Positions 1 through 8,837 of a DNA stretch of 64,000 nt are shown here, in pieces. Numbering within the stretch: the first letter of the stretch is position 1; each line of letters begins with the position of its first letter. The position numbers were made by a program, and so were the translations under genes. Source of the DNA: Marinagarivorans cellulosilyticus (GTDB lineage Bacteria; Pseudomonadota; Gammaproteobacteria; Pseudomonadales; Cellvibrionaceae); contig NZ_AP023086.1 in assembly GCF_021655555.1 (NCBI RefSeq), positions 4,184,685 to 4,248,684 of the forward strand, given 5' to 3'. The notes beneath the pieces were generated by a model. That model did no database searches, was not told where the DNA came from, and saw only the letters and a program-made list of their open reading frames with translations.

Positions 1-274
1 CAGCCAATCGTATTTGTATTTGGTGACGTAGTTCGGCGTCTTCTGCCACGCTTAATGCCGAGCGGTACATCGCTTCAATTTCTTCTCGCGACACAACAGC
101 TACAGGCTCAAGCACTACAGGAATTTCGGCTTCGGGCAAATCGGCCAGGGTCGGCCCTAAATCGGTAATTTGATGCTTAAAAGAGCTACAACCGGCACCA
201 GCAATACACACTGCCAAAGCTATTAAAGAGCTGCGAAACAACGGCAACCCCATTCGCGAAGAGGCAATATTCAT
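1..274 (-). CDS. Lipoprotein, TPR-cluster associated (C-terminus cut by window edge)
   Basis: Minus-strand reading frame open from an ATG at 274 to the left edge (91 codons visible). The N-terminus has a basic start, a hydrophobic stretch and a lipobox ending Ala-Gly-Ala-Gly-Cys near residue 29, so an outer- or inner-membrane lipoprotein is predicted. The visible end (EEIEAMYRSALSVAEDAEL) looks like the start of a helical repeat. Its ATG overlaps the stop of the upstream gene (TAATG), so it is translationally coupled to the 612-residue TPR protein. A start at Met8 (253) is possible. Function unknown; the coupling suggests it works with the two preceding envelope proteins. Confidence 0.75.
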   Translation of the reverse strand, partial: MNIASSRMGLPLFRSSLIALAVCIAGAGCSSFKHQITDLGPTLADLPEAEIPVVLEPVAVVSREEIEAMYRSALSVAEDAELRHQIQIRLA

Positions 275-2112
275 TAATAATCCTCCCCGTCAGCTTCATC
301 CAGTAAGCGCGCTATCGCTAAACGACTTTGCGCCAAGTAATAACGCAGCCGGGTACGCTGATCGTCAAGCGCATTAGCCACCTCACCGCGCAGTACCTCT
401 TGGGCGTTTTGTATTTCACTGTGAACTTGCTCTAACTGCACATCAATGCGCGCGCGTGAATCATCGATCCGAGCACGGTAAGGCGCTAAGTCGTTGCCGT
501 TAGCCACTTGGCTTTGAATACGATCTTGCGCTTTACTCGCGCTTTGAATATTTTGATCTAGCTCGGCCAGCGTTTTTCTGCCACGCCACAGCCGCTCAGC
601 AAAAAACTGGCCCGACTGCCACTCCAATAGCCCACGGTGACGACGCACTTTTTCTTTCGCTTCTGTAACATCTTCTCCGGCGGCCTCTAGCAAAGAAATG
701 TTACGCTCTGCTCGCTCTATGCGCTCCAAACGAGATAACTCATCGCCCTGCAGTAACGCAGTAAAATCATTGCTTTGTTCAACAGCCGCAAGGTAACTAA
801 AAATATCTGCGCGCTCAGCATTTAGCGCAATTAGCCGAGAATAGGCTTCCTGTTGTGCCATAAAATCCATTTCTGCTAAACGGTTTGCTTCGCGCTCAAC
901 GAGCATATCGTTATAAAAATTCATACGCCCCTGCCACTCGACTAAGCGGCGCTTTAAATCTAACAAGTCGCGCAGTTCTTGAATCAAGCCACGAAAGGTA
1001 TTGCGAGAGAAAAGCTCGGTTAAATAGGTAAGCTGTGGCGCTAAATTGCTGCTTTGCGCATAATCCAGCCAATTGATATCTTCTGACGGGTCGATATTTA
1101 GGGCTTCAAGCATGGCATCGCCGCGCAGCTCTTGCATATAAATATCAAGGGTTGCTATTTCGGATTCGAAACTTGCTTCAGCCTCACGGTATTTTTGTAA
1201 GGCCGCAGGTTTTAAATCCATTTGTTCGTAAGCATAAGGAATGGCAACCATCGCTTCTTGCGTATTTTCATCAATGAGCGTTCGCTTTGATAGCGCCTGC
1301 CAAGGCGTCAGTGCCGCTTGGTAGTTCTCACCTTCCACTTGTGCCCAACCAAAACCTAAAAGTGCCCGATTAGAATACGGACCATCAAGGCGCACTTGCT
1401 TAAACTGCTGTACGGCTAAATCATTTTGCTGGTTATATAAGTGTGCAAAGCCGGCTGCAGTCATCGCTTTATCGTACAAACTTAAATGAGCCTCAGAACG
1501 CTGACGCATTTGCGTAATACGGTTATAAAACGCAACGGCTTGCTCGTAGTTTTGATTGCGAGCATAGGCACCGGCCATATTAAAATATAAATAAGGTGCC
1601 CGATCTTCACGGAGGCTAACCTTTTCAACAATTGCTCGGGCCTCTTCTAGGCGGTTTTCTTTGATAAACAAATTAACCTTTAACGACTCGAGCTCTTCGA
1701 CGGCAGCGCCTACTGGGGTTTCACTAATATGCTCTAGCGCTTCGTGAGTCGCCGCCAGATCACCGCGAAGATAACGCATTTTCGCCAAGTACAACCACGC
1801 GGCATCGCGTGTTTTTTGTGGCCGATTGGAGTCGAGTAGGCGCTCAAAAATATCACTAGCAGTACGCTCAAGACCATAGGCCATATAGAACCCCCCCATC
1901 ATAATTTCGGGGTTATCGCCGTGGCCTTTAATACCTCCTTGCTCCTCGGCAACCAATAGGTCGCTTAAGGCTAAGAAGTGCTGATCCTGATAGTAGTGAT
2001 ACAAAGCAACCCCGTAACGCAGGTCAGCGACGGAGCTCAAGGGTTCTTCTTTAGCTGTGGCAGTTGAACAAATAGTGCATAACATCAACGCCCACCAGAG
2101 GCGTGCACTCAT
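274..2112 (-). CDS. Exported TPR / coiled-coil protein
   Basis: About 612 residues. A signal peptide (hydrophobic core, then TATAKEE) is followed by helical repeats of TPR type over roughly residues 30-340 (for example ALLGFGWAQVEGENYQAAL) and by long charged helices, probably coiled coil, over roughly 380-600. The start was set at Met4 of the longest frame (2112) because it overlaps the stop of the upstream gene as ATGA and has a GAGTGG ribosome site. The frame ends in TAATG into a lipoprotein gene. Three coupled genes of exported TPR/coiled-coil character suggest one periplasmic assembly. From memory, similar gene groups sit beside ExbB/TolQ and ExbD proteins resembling gliding-motility components; no such gene lies inside this window, so that link is inference. 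Confidence 0.75.
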   Translation of the reverse strand: MSARLWWALMLCTICSTATAKEEPLSSVADLRYGVALYHYYQDQHFLALSDLLVAEEQGGIKGHGDNPEIMMGGFYMAYGLERTASDIFERLLDSNRPQKTRDAAWLYLAKMRYLRGDLAATHEALEHISETPVGAAVEELESLKVNLFIKENRLEEARAIVEKVSLREDRAPYLYFNMAGAYARNQNYEQAVAFYNRITQMRQRSEAHLSLYDKAMTAAGFAHLYNQQNDLAVQQFKQVRLDGPYSNRALLGFGWAQVEGENYQAALTPWQALSKRTLIDENTQEAMVAIPYAYEQMDLKPAALQKYREAEASFESEIATLDIYMQELRGDAMLEALNIDPSEDINWLDYAQSSNLAPQLTYLTELFSRNTFRGLIQELRDLLDLKRRLVEWQGRMNFYNDMLVEREANRLAEMDFMAQQEAYSRLIALNAERADIFSYLAAVEQSNDFTALLQGDELSRLERIERAERNISLLEAAGEDVTEAKEKVRRHRGLLEWQSGQFFAERLWRGRKTLAELDQNIQSASKAQDRIQSQVANGNDLAPYRARIDDSRARIDVQLEQVHSEIQNAQEVLRGEVANALDDQRTRLRYYLAQSRLAIARLLDEADGEDY

Positions 2113-2777
2113 AGATGCCACTCTTTAAATTTGAATGTCGGTTGCATCCGTGTAATCCAATCCTGAATTCTAATCTCTAACATCGTTGGAGATTGGTCCT
2201 TATTCAATGTAAAGCTCGCACCGCGCTTATATTCACGGCCTTCTGGTCCATAGCCATGAAAAAACGCTGTGATTTGGTGTTGTCCGGTTTTTAGGTTACC
2301 CAAGTAAAGACGCTGAACACCACCGCGCACCAAAGCACTATTTTGCTTTTCAGTATATAGATGGCTGGCGACCATTTCACCGTCGATCATTAAGCGGATA
2401 GCATCAAGTGAGAAAAATTTGCCAATATCAACGGATACATAAATAGCAACTTGGGTATTCGCAGGAAAAAGCAAGTCTTCTTCCAAGATTAACAAGTCGC
2501 GATTCAGCTCCAGCGCGGCTTTCTTTAGATCTTCGACTCGCTCACTTAAAGGGGTAGCATTTTCTTTGCGCTCAACGAAGTTTTGCTGTTTTTCTTCGCG
2601 CACTGCCTGCTGGTCACTTTTATCTGAAGCTTTGCTTGCTTCAACAGCTGTGACTTCCGTGTTGCTTTCATTGATGCTAGCAGCATCAATGCCTTCTTGT
2701 GCATTAAGCGGTAAACATGAGCTAGCAAGTAAAGCCAACAACACCAATGCGCGAGGGTTTGTAACTGTATTTAACAA
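2109..2777 (-). CDS. Exported conserved protein, first gene of TPR cluster
   Basis: 222 residues. It has a signal peptide (hydrophobic stretch, then PLNAQ-EG), a charged low-complexity linker rich in Glu, Lys and Ser to about residue 85, and a compact C-terminal domain with strand-like segments such as NTQVAIYVSVDIG and QHQITAFFHGYGPEGREY, which looks like a beta-sandwich. The start is TTG, supported by GGGAGA six bases upstream; no better ATG exists. The stop overlaps the ATG of the next gene. Relatives are sometimes labelled AraC regulator in databases (recollection), but no helix-turn-helix is visible and the protein is exported, so that name would be wrong here. Function unknown. Confidence 0.7.
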   Translation of the reverse strand: MLNTVTNPRALVLLALLASSCLPLNAQEGIDAASINESNTEVTAVEASKASDKSDQQAVREEKQQNFVERKENATPLSERVEDLKKAALELNRDLLILEEDLLFPANTQVAIYVSVDIGKFFSLDAIRLMIDGEMVASHLYTEKQNSALVRGGVQRLYLGNLKTGQHQITAFFHGYGPEGREYKRGASFTLNKDQSPTMLEIRIQDWITRMQPTFKFKEWHL

Positions 2778-2853
2778 GTGCGTCTCCCGTTCTACAACGA
2801 CCCGATATCAGACGAATGAGGCAGTACCACGTGGGTAGGCATACAAAGCGCCT

Positions 2854-2982
2854 CTATTGTATTGTTTCTGGGGATGGTCCCACAGAACTTCCTTTATACA
2901 AGCGCGGCAAAGTGGCTTTGCCAAGTTCCTCATATGCCATATTCTCCATTGCTTGACGCAAGGGTAGCATTCCATGACTCAC
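2854..2982 (-). CDS. Possible small protein between apbE and TPR cluster
   Basis: A 42-residue frame starting at GTG 2982 and ending TAG at 2854, just downstream of apbE on the same strand. The peptide contains LPLRQAMENMAYEELGKAT and ends in a Pro/Ser-rich tail. There is no strong ribosome site, and the frame stays open upstream through the end of apbE in another phase, so it could also be the remnant of a longer C-terminal extension. It fills an otherwise gene-free 220 bases. No family recognised. Confidence 0.25.
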   Translation of the reverse strand: MSHGMLPLRQAMENMAYEELGKATLPRLYKGSSVGPSPETIQ

Positions 2983-2998
2983 TTTCAAATTAATACCG

Positions 2999-3997
2999 CT
3001 AGGAAGCAGGCGGCATTAAACCATTGCTATAGTGCACTTGGCCAGCTCTATCAATAATGATGGCGTCATAGTTTTGCAACTTATTCACTAAGTTGATGCC
3101 TTTTTGTACACCTAGTACAAAAACAGCCGTAGAAAGCGGATCTGTGCGGACCCCTTCCCCACCTATAATCGTTACACTCATGACCTCTGATGCGCTTCGG
3201 CCTGTTTTTGGGTTAATAATATGATGGATGCGTTGACCACTAACGCTGTCGATGAAAAAGCGCTCGTAATCACCCGATGTGCTAACGGCTACATCTTCGA
3301 GCGGCAAGGTAATTACCGTTTCTTTATCGTCATCTTTTTGCATACGTGGATTTTTAATGCCTATGAGCCATGGCCGCCCGCCACGGTCCCCAAGCACCCG
3401 ACTGTCACCACCAGCACTGACGTAGGCATTTTGAATACCCTGTTCGCGCAAATAGGTTATCGCTAGATCAACGGCGTAACCCTTAGCGATACCTCCTAAA
3501 TCAATCGCAACATCGGCATTTAAAAACTGTAACGTCTTAGCACTGTTATCGAATGAAAGGTGAGCGGTATTCAACGCCGGCAGCAAACGCTCGATGTCCG
3601 CTTTAGACGGCGCCTTTTTTTCGCGATAATTATATAGCTTACCGACCGAGGCGTAAGCTATATCGAAAGCGCCATCTGTCAATGCGTACATGGCCTGTGA
3701 CTGCTCGTACAAAAACGCCATTTCGGTCGATAATACAACAGGAGCTTTAAATGCTCTTGCATTGAGTTGCGCTAGCTCAGAGGATTCTTTGTAAGGCGAT
3801 AACCGGTTATCAACGCCGCGCATAATATCCATTACACCAGCAACAGCAGCCGATCCTTTCGCATCAGAGGGCGACCACAGGCTCACAACAACTTGCGTAC
3901 CCATAATGTTTTCAGAACCCTCAAACCACTGCGCCCAAGCATTCAGAGGCAGGCTTAGCAATATCAACAATAGACTACAAGCAAGCCTTACCGACAC
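2999..3997 (-). CDS. apbE: FAD:protein FMN transferase (ApbE family)
   Basis: About 332 residues. ApbE enzymes use FAD and Mg2+ to attach FMN to a Thr/Ser of target proteins such as the NqrB/NqrC and RnfG subunits, on the periplasmic side. A signal peptide (SLPLNAWAQ) is visible. Family motifs in order are ENIMGTQV near the N-terminus, DLGGIAKGYAVD, VSAGGDSRVLG, VSTSGDYERFF, HHIINPKTG and the metal-binding TDPLSTAVFVLG. A GTG start at 3997 is preferred because GGAG lies six bases upstream; a TTG four codons earlier is the alternative. No obvious flavinylated partner is encoded nearby. Confidence 0.93.
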   Translation of the reverse strand: MSVRLACSLLLILLSLPLNAWAQWFEGSENIMGTQVVVSLWSPSDAKGSAAVAGVMDIMRGVDNRLSPYKESSELAQLNARAFKAPVVLSTEMAFLYEQSQAMYALTDGAFDIAYASVGKLYNYREKKAPSKADIERLLPALNTAHLSFDNSAKTLQFLNADVAIDLGGIAKGYAVDLAITYLREQGIQNAYVSAGGDSRVLGDRGGRPWLIGIKNPRMQKDDDKETVITLPLEDVAVSTSGDYERFFIDSVSGQRIHHIINPKTGRSASEVMSVTIIGGEGVRTDPLSTAVFVLGVQKGINLVNKLQNYDAIIIDRAGQVHYSNGLMPPAS

Positions 3998-4037
3998 GTA
4001 CAACTCCAAATTCTAAAGGCGTATAGAAAGAAAGTGG

Positions 4038-4796
4038 CTAACTGCCAATCGGATATGACACAGCAAAAGCACCACTATCTTGAGGCACAGCAAACAAGCC
4101 GAGTGCATCGCGAATATCATCGGAAGCATCTTCCCTAGGGAGCACCTCTCCCTTTACTTTCGGCGCAGTGGCAATACCAAACTCACCATTCAACTTAACT
4201 CCGTAGGGGCCAGCCAAGTCAAAAACATTAGCCTGTACAGCGCCATTACCTGCAGCCGAAAGATCAGCGGCGAAATCACCCAACGTAAACCACATTCCTT
4301 GGAAATTTAACCGCGCGCCCTTCCACGTAAAATTACCTTGTAAACTCGATACCTCACCGGCATCGTTAAAAGCGCCTTCGGCAATAATAAGGCTGCCAAC
4401 ACCGGCGATTTTCGCGTCGCGTAAAGATCTATTGGCTAAGCTTGCTGGTAGTTCGACTTGTAAGTTCTTAAGTTGATTAACGCCGCCAACGGTGCGGCAA
4501 ACATTACCATTGAGCACATCACTTTCAACATCAACGCACGCTTTTAAAGCCAACAAAGACAGGGGCCTAAACTTCCAAGAAATCGAACCTAAGTCGATAA
4601 CCTGGCCTTCAATGTTCAAATGCGCGGCCCCTGCTCGCCCCTTCCATGCAGTCCCGGTAATCGCAGCTAACTGCACATGAGGCAGCACTTTTACGAGGTT
4701 GGCCGTTACCAGCGTTGCTGGAGTACGCTTGACAACGAGCACACAAAAATAACCAACAAGTACAAGACCCAAAACCAACTTTAATAATTTAGACAT
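4038..4796 (-). CDS. gspN: Type II secretion system protein N
   Basis: About 252 residues, the last gene of the gsp operon. GspN is a bitopic inner-membrane accessory protein, largely periplasmic and not required in every T2SS. An N-terminal membrane anchor (LVLGLVLVGYFCVLVV) is followed by a beta-rich periplasmic domain with VQLAAITGTAWKGRAGAAHL, matching GspN's usual T-G-T-x-W-x-G opening. The start was placed at 4796 rather than ten codons upstream because it follows the gspM stop by one base (TAACATG) with CAGGAAC as ribosome site. Confidence 0.88.
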   Translation of the reverse strand: MSKLLKLVLGLVLVGYFCVLVVKRTPATLVTANLVKVLPHVQLAAITGTAWKGRAGAAHLNIEGQVIDLGSISWKFRPLSLLALKACVDVESDVLNGNVCRTVGGVNQLKNLQVELPASLANRSLRDAKIAGVGSLIIAEGAFNDAGEVSSLQGNFTWKGARLNFQGMWFTLGDFAADLSAAGNGAVQANVFDLAGPYGVKLNGEFGIATAPKVKGEVLPREDASDDIRDALGLFAVPQDSGAFAVSYPIGS

Positions 4797-4797
4797 G

Positions 4798-5274
4798 TTA
4801 GTTCCTGTGTAACTTAACAGTGACATTATTGAGCATGCCTTTCACATCGCCAGCAGTCACTGACACCTCTTTCACTTGAACGCCTTCTTTGTTTTCCAGC
4901 TCGTCGAGCCAAGCCATAACCTTATTAAATTCAACACTGGCTAATCGGACGCGCACATCGCTATCGCCAGTGGGTTGAAAATCTTCCATGCGCAAACCAT
5001 GATTACGAAGGCTTTGGTTAGTCACTTGGGCTAAGTTTCTTGGCTGATCACCACCGCCTTGCTGCTGACCTAATACAATTGAAGCCAAACGACGGACTTC
5101 GGCCTGCTGCAATAAGACTGCATTGTTATTGGTAATTTGTTTATCGCGGTCTTTTGTCATTGGCGCAAGCAAAACCAAATAAAGCAGTGTTAACGCAACA
5201 GCTATGGCGCCAACAGCCAACAGCAGCTGTTCTCTGGGAGAGTTTTGTAAAAACCAGTTTTTAAAATCATTCAT
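4798..5274 (-). CDS. gspM: Type II secretion system protein M
   Basis: 158 residues, the usual size. GspM is an inner-membrane platform protein that binds GspL and connects the cytoplasmic ATPase to the pseudopilus. A short cytoplasmic start (WFLQNSPREQ, the conserved W...L..REQ pattern) precedes one membrane helix (residues about 18-38) and a small ferredoxin-like periplasmic domain ending VTVKLHRN. It begins two bases after gspL stops and is followed one base later by gspN, so the three are expected to be translated together. Confidence 0.93.
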   Translation of the reverse strand: MNDFKNWFLQNSPREQLLLAVGAIAVALTLLYLVLLAPMTKDRDKQITNNNAVLLQQAEVRRLASIVLGQQQGGGDQPRNLAQVTNQSLRNHGLRMEDFQPTGDSDVRVRLASVEFNKVMAWLDELENKEGVQVKEVSVTAGDVKGMLNNVTVKLHRN

Positions 5275-5276
5275 AA

Positions 5277-6503
5277 TTAGCTATCCGTCACTCGAATTTG
5301 CGCTTGATGGATATCCCCTGATACTCGTGAGCTTTTGATTTCGGCGACCAAGCCGCTTTCGGCAATTTTGCCGCGTAGCGCTTCGAGCATGGCAAAATCT
5401 TTAGCTTCAACATTAAACTGCAAAGAAGAAGTGTTTTGCGTGTAACGGAAACTCGTGACGTTCAAGTCGGCATTGCCGCGTATTTGCGGAGCAACCTTAG
5501 ACACCAAATAAACAACATTGGATGGATCTGTTGCCTCCTGTTTGCCTAGCTTAGCTTTAAGTTGGCGGACAGGATCGCTAATCGAGCCAGATGAAACAAC
5601 CTGCCTAAAAATGGCATCCCTCTCGGCAAATAGTTGTTGAGACGCTTTTTTAGCTTGGTGCAGTTCGCCCCATGTTGTACCCACGGCTAATACAAACGCT
5701 ACAGACGCTGCAATTGCAGGAACCTTCCAATCGTTCCACCATTGAGCAAACGGTAATTTGCGAGCCAAATTACCAGAACGATACTCCAACACTGGGTTAG
5801 CCTGAAGCTTAACGACATCCCAATAGCCACCCTCCTGCTCGTAGATATTAATGTTTTCGGCGTTTTCAATATAATCAGGCAGGCATGTTCGTAATTGCGC
5901 AATCGCATCTTCGGTTTCAGCAACTAATTGTATAGCTGCCGGTAAATTTTCGGCATCATCTTTGACGGACTCGCAAAGCGCCAAAATAAATAGCTCAGCA
6001 TTAACGGCGTCACAACTAAACCCAGAGCAAGCACCGTATTTTACGTAAAGACTATTGTCATCAAGCAGGAGAACCCAGCCTTCGCCCTGATCCAACTCCA
6101 TGTAATCGCAAATTACCGATGGCACCTCTGCGCCAATATCTTCAAGCTCTGCAATTAGCTCTGCCACTTCGTCTTCACGAGCATATGACGCATCAACATC
6201 GCCATCGATTAAGGGGCCGTATGCAAAAACAAGCTCATCAACCGGTGTAACAACAGTTTCTTCAACCTGAAACGGCACCAGCTTTGACAAAACCTTCCGA
6301 TCTTTTACCCCAACGTCAACGCGCTGAGTAACCACTTCGCGACCATCGAGCACCAACCAGCACGTTTTACCCGCAACAGATTCGGCAAGCAAGTTAATAT
6401 CACCAGTGTAGAAGGAGTCACCCTGCCATTGATTTTGGGGCGAGACGTGTCTCCACTGCCAAAGCCCTACTGCAATTTTGCGTACCAGAATTCGCTCTGC
6501 CAC
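5277..6503 (-). CDS. gspL: Type II secretion system protein L
   Basis: 408 residues. GspL is the inner-membrane platform subunit whose cytoplasmic actin-like domain holds the GspE ATPase. Here the N-terminal about 260 residues form the cytoplasmic domain, a membrane helix follows (AIAASVAFVLAVGTTWGEL, residues about 268-286), then a periplasmic ferredoxin-like domain. The start is GTG with AGGTGAT upstream. It is separated from gspK by 92 bases, the largest gap in this operon, which contains a perfect hairpin; the other gsp junctions overlap or nearly touch. Confidence 0.93.
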   Translation of the reverse strand: MAERILVRKIAVGLWQWRHVSPQNQWQGDSFYTGDINLLAESVAGKTCWLVLDGREVVTQRVDVGVKDRKVLSKLVPFQVEETVVTPVDELVFAYGPLIDGDVDASYAREDEVAELIAELEDIGAEVPSVICDYMELDQGEGWVLLLDDNSLYVKYGACSGFSCDAVNAELFILALCESVKDDAENLPAAIQLVAETEDAIAQLRTCLPDYIENAENINIYEQEGGYWDVVKLQANPVLEYRSGNLARKLPFAQWWNDWKVPAIAASVAFVLAVGTTWGELHQAKKASQQLFAERDAIFRQVVSSGSISDPVRQLKAKLGKQEATDPSNVVYLVSKVAPQIRGNADLNVTSFRYTQNTSSLQFNVEAKDFAMLEALRGKIAESGLVAEIKSSRVSGDIHQAQIRVTDS

Positions 6504-6529
6504 TGCATCACCTATTCTTTATTATTGAG

Positions 6530-6546
6530 CGCAACCCGCGGTTGCG
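6530..6546 (-). other. Hairpin in gspK-gspL spacer
   Basis: Perfect 7-bp inverted repeat CGCAACC/GGTTGCG with a 3-base loop inside the only sizeable gap of the gspC-N operon. On the transcribed (minus) strand no run of T follows, so a classic terminator is unlikely; an RNA-stability or processing element is the more reasonable guess. Confidence 0.35.
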
Positions 6547-6595
6547 ACGTTAAACCTGACCATGACATCGAGCATTCAGTTAGGCAAGCTCTACC

Positions 6596-7771
6596 TTAAA
6601 AGTTAGCATCTGTGCGCCAAAGCGTTGTGACATTGGTATTATCTCGGCGCAACAAGCTTTTGCCATGCCGCGTTTTATCACCGATCATCACATCGGCTGA
6701 GTATATAAAATAATTGGTACTTATAACTAATTGTGCACTATCAAAGTTATTCGCATCAGTCACAATTTGCAAATCAGCAACCACTGCATCATTCACAAAT
6801 TCATTAACCTCTTGATAGCCCTGACCCGGTGCAAAGTTAGGGTCAGACTTTTCATTACGTGCCCGAGCAAGTTGGCTGCCCATATCAGGATCTAAAGGCT
6901 CCTGAATATCTTTAGCGTTAAACATGCGGAACATCACGTCGGGAATGGTATTAATATTTAAAAACGCCGCTTTATCCCCGTTGGCAGGCAGCGCAATAAC
7001 ATAGGGCAAAAGTTTATCGTAAAGCTCTGGCGTTATACCCTTGATCAAGCTTAACTCGCTGATCGTGGTCATTGGGGCGTTGCTTACAACAATAGGCACT
7101 TCGCTGCCGCTGTAGTAACTCTGCTCTGCACCGCCAAAGCCTGAAACGTTATTATCGTCATCAACCCAATCAATAATGGCTTGCGTAAGGGCAATAGCCT
7201 CTTCTGGCATTAAATCTTGCTCGTTCAGCGGCAACGTTTGTAAAAATCGAATAAACCTACGCTGCGCCACAGTGAACTTACAATCGAAAAGCTCTGGGTC
7301 ATTTTTACAACGCAAGACCTCTTGCGGGCTACCACCCTCTGGTTGATTAGCACCACCCCTATTCTCGTTACCGGTGCCGCTTCCATTGCCAATGACAGGC
7401 TTTGGCAAGGCCAGCAAGTTAATATTGAAGCGGCTTTGTGCATCCTCAAGTTCTACTGTAATTGCCCCACCATCTATAGGTACCGTTTGCGGGGCGTTCC
7501 ACATTTCGTTGAGGTGATCGGCTTTGCCATCATCCGTTGGGTCGTTGATATCTTCCACGAGCAGCAGCTTTCCTACTAGGCGCTCACCACCCTCAAGTAC
7601 CATACGCCCCTGCAAGCCATGCCAGCGATTTTCGTTTCGCGACATACCCAGCTCGAAACGCCAGCTAGTGGCAACCACCAAAGAAGTAACTAATACCACA
7701 ATCAACATAGCCAGAATCAACACAATACCGGCTTGGCGGTGAGGCGAGCTACTCGGCATCACGCGCGTCAT
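6596..7771 (-). CDS. gspK: Type II secretion minor pseudopilin K
   Basis: 391 residues. GspK is the large minor pseudopilin that caps the pseudopilus tip with GspI and GspJ and may gate substrate release. The N-terminus has a basic leader, the prepilin-peptidase site before Ile-Val-Leu (RQAGIVLILAMLIVVLV) and the hydrophobic helix; unlike the other pseudopilins it carries Leu rather than Glu at the +5 region, usual for GspK. The large inserted alpha-domain (about 110-290) contains AIIDWVDDDNN and TISELSLIKGITPELYDKL, both typical of GspK. Its ATG overlaps the gspJ stop as ATGA. Confidence 0.95.
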   Translation of the reverse strand: MTRVMPSSSPHRQAGIVLILAMLIVVLVTSLVVATSWRFELGMSRNENRWHGLQGRMVLEGGERLVGKLLLVEDINDPTDDGKADHLNEMWNAPQTVPIDGGAITVELEDAQSRFNINLLALPKPVIGNGSGTGNENRGGANQPEGGSPQEVLRCKNDPELFDCKFTVAQRRFIRFLQTLPLNEQDLMPEEAIALTQAIIDWVDDDNNVSGFGGAEQSYYSGSEVPIVVSNAPMTTISELSLIKGITPELYDKLLPYVIALPANGDKAAFLNINTIPDVMFRMFNAKDIQEPLDPDMGSQLARARNEKSDPNFAPGQGYQEVNEFVNDAVVADLQIVTDANNFDSAQLVISTNYFIYSADVMIGDKTRHGKSLLRRDNTNVTTLWRTDANF

Positions 7772-8442
7772 TGCTGCACCTCGTTCACAAGGCTATTATC
7801 GATGCCAGGCAATATTGAATAGATTCGCTTAACTTCACCAAAATCTTCGGTGACTAGCGTGATTTCAATCGCTGCTGGCAGCGTTTGGGGCTTTTGACCG
7901 CTGGCTGGCCACCGATCCTGCCAAGGACCACCCGATACACTGGCGTTATTGCGCGACGGCAGCGCCTTAATAAAAAGGTCTTCTACGCCCTCTAATATAA
8001 TTTGCGGGCGCGCTTCGCGCTCATCACTTTCAGAAATATTAAACCAGGTATCACGCCAAACAGCGTTATCCTCAAAGCGATAACCGACACGAACCACCTC
8101 GGTTCGAGGTAAGCGCAAGGGGTTGGCGTAGCCTGCACGCAGCAAGGTTAAGCGGTATTCTTCGCTCGGATCAATAAAAACGGGAGGAATTGGCTTATCA
8201 CGAGACACCTTGGGCATTGCCGGAATCACATTGCGCATATCGGTCTCAAGCAGCACCCATATTCTGTCCACTGCAGCGATGCGATCAATAGCTTCCTGTG
8301 TAGCCTCGGAGCTTGCAATAGCGGCAGTAAATGACTGGCTAGTCATCACCGCGATCATCGCCATAATCACAATCGCGATCATCACCTCAATCAAAGTGAA
8401 ACCGCTTTGACGCAGCTTTTTAATTTGGTGCCCAAACATCAT
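7768..8442 (-). CDS. gspJ: Type II secretion minor pseudopilin J
   Basis: 224 residues. Prepilin signature QSGFTLIEVMIAIVIMAMI with the cleavage Gly before Phe and Glu at +5, followed by a globular domain with LETDMRNVIPAMPK and LEGVEDLFIKALP, characteristic of GspJ. It forms the tip complex with GspI and GspK. The start is the first of two adjacent ATGs and overlaps the gspI stop (TAATG); its own stop overlaps gspK. A peptidase (GspO/PilD) must be encoded elsewhere. Confidence 0.95.
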   Translation of the reverse strand: MMFGHQIKKLRQSGFTLIEVMIAIVIMAMIAVMTSQSFTAAIASSEATQEAIDRIAAVDRIWVLLETDMRNVIPAMPKVSRDKPIPPVFIDPSEEYRLTLLRAGYANPLRLPRTEVVRVGYRFEDNAVWRDTWFNISESDEREARPQIILEGVEDLFIKALPSRNNASVSGGPWQDRWPASGQKPQTLPAAIEITLVTEDFGEVKRIYSILPGIDNSLVNEVQQ

Positions 8443-8837
8443 TAAGGCTGAACCATAATTGAAGAGATTTCAACAATGGGATCTTGCCCCTGAGGGCCAA
8501 CTCTCACCCAGACTCTTAAGGTACCGGCGTACATGCCTTTTTGCTCTTCGGCCTCTATTTTCCAGTCCCAAATGATACCTGCCATCTCAATATCACCGGC
8601 TTGTCGCCCCGTCGGTACAACATTTTGCAGGGTTTCCGCCAAATACATTTCTTGTACTTTGTTTTCCGCCACCCAGTGCGCGATGGTTAAATCGCGGCTG
8701 TAGCCAACGGTATTTGCCATTGTGCTCATACGAGCCATGAGTGCAGGTAATGCCAAGCCGATAATCATTAAGGCAACCATCACCTCAATCAGCGTAAAAC
8801 CTGCTGAAACAATGCGGTAGTTATTAGCGGTCTTCAC
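8442..8837 (-). CDS. gspI: Type II secretion minor pseudopilin I
   Basis: About 131 residues, the normal size. The prepilin motif is SAGFTLIEVMVALMIIGLA; the body contains IAHWVAENKVQEMYL, typical of GspI. The longest possible frame begins 30 codons earlier, deep inside gspH, and gives a non-prepilin leader; the GTG at 8837 is preferred because it gives a short leader (VKTANNYRIVSAG) and has GAGGAG ten bases upstream. It overlaps the end of gspH by 14 bases. Confidence 0.92.
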   Translation of the reverse strand: MKTANNYRIVSAGFTLIEVMVALMIIGLALPALMARMSTMANTVGYSRDLTIAHWVAENKVQEMYLAETLQNVVPTGRQAGDIEMAGIIWDWKIEAEEQKGMYAGTLRVWVRVGPQGQDPIVEISSIMVQP

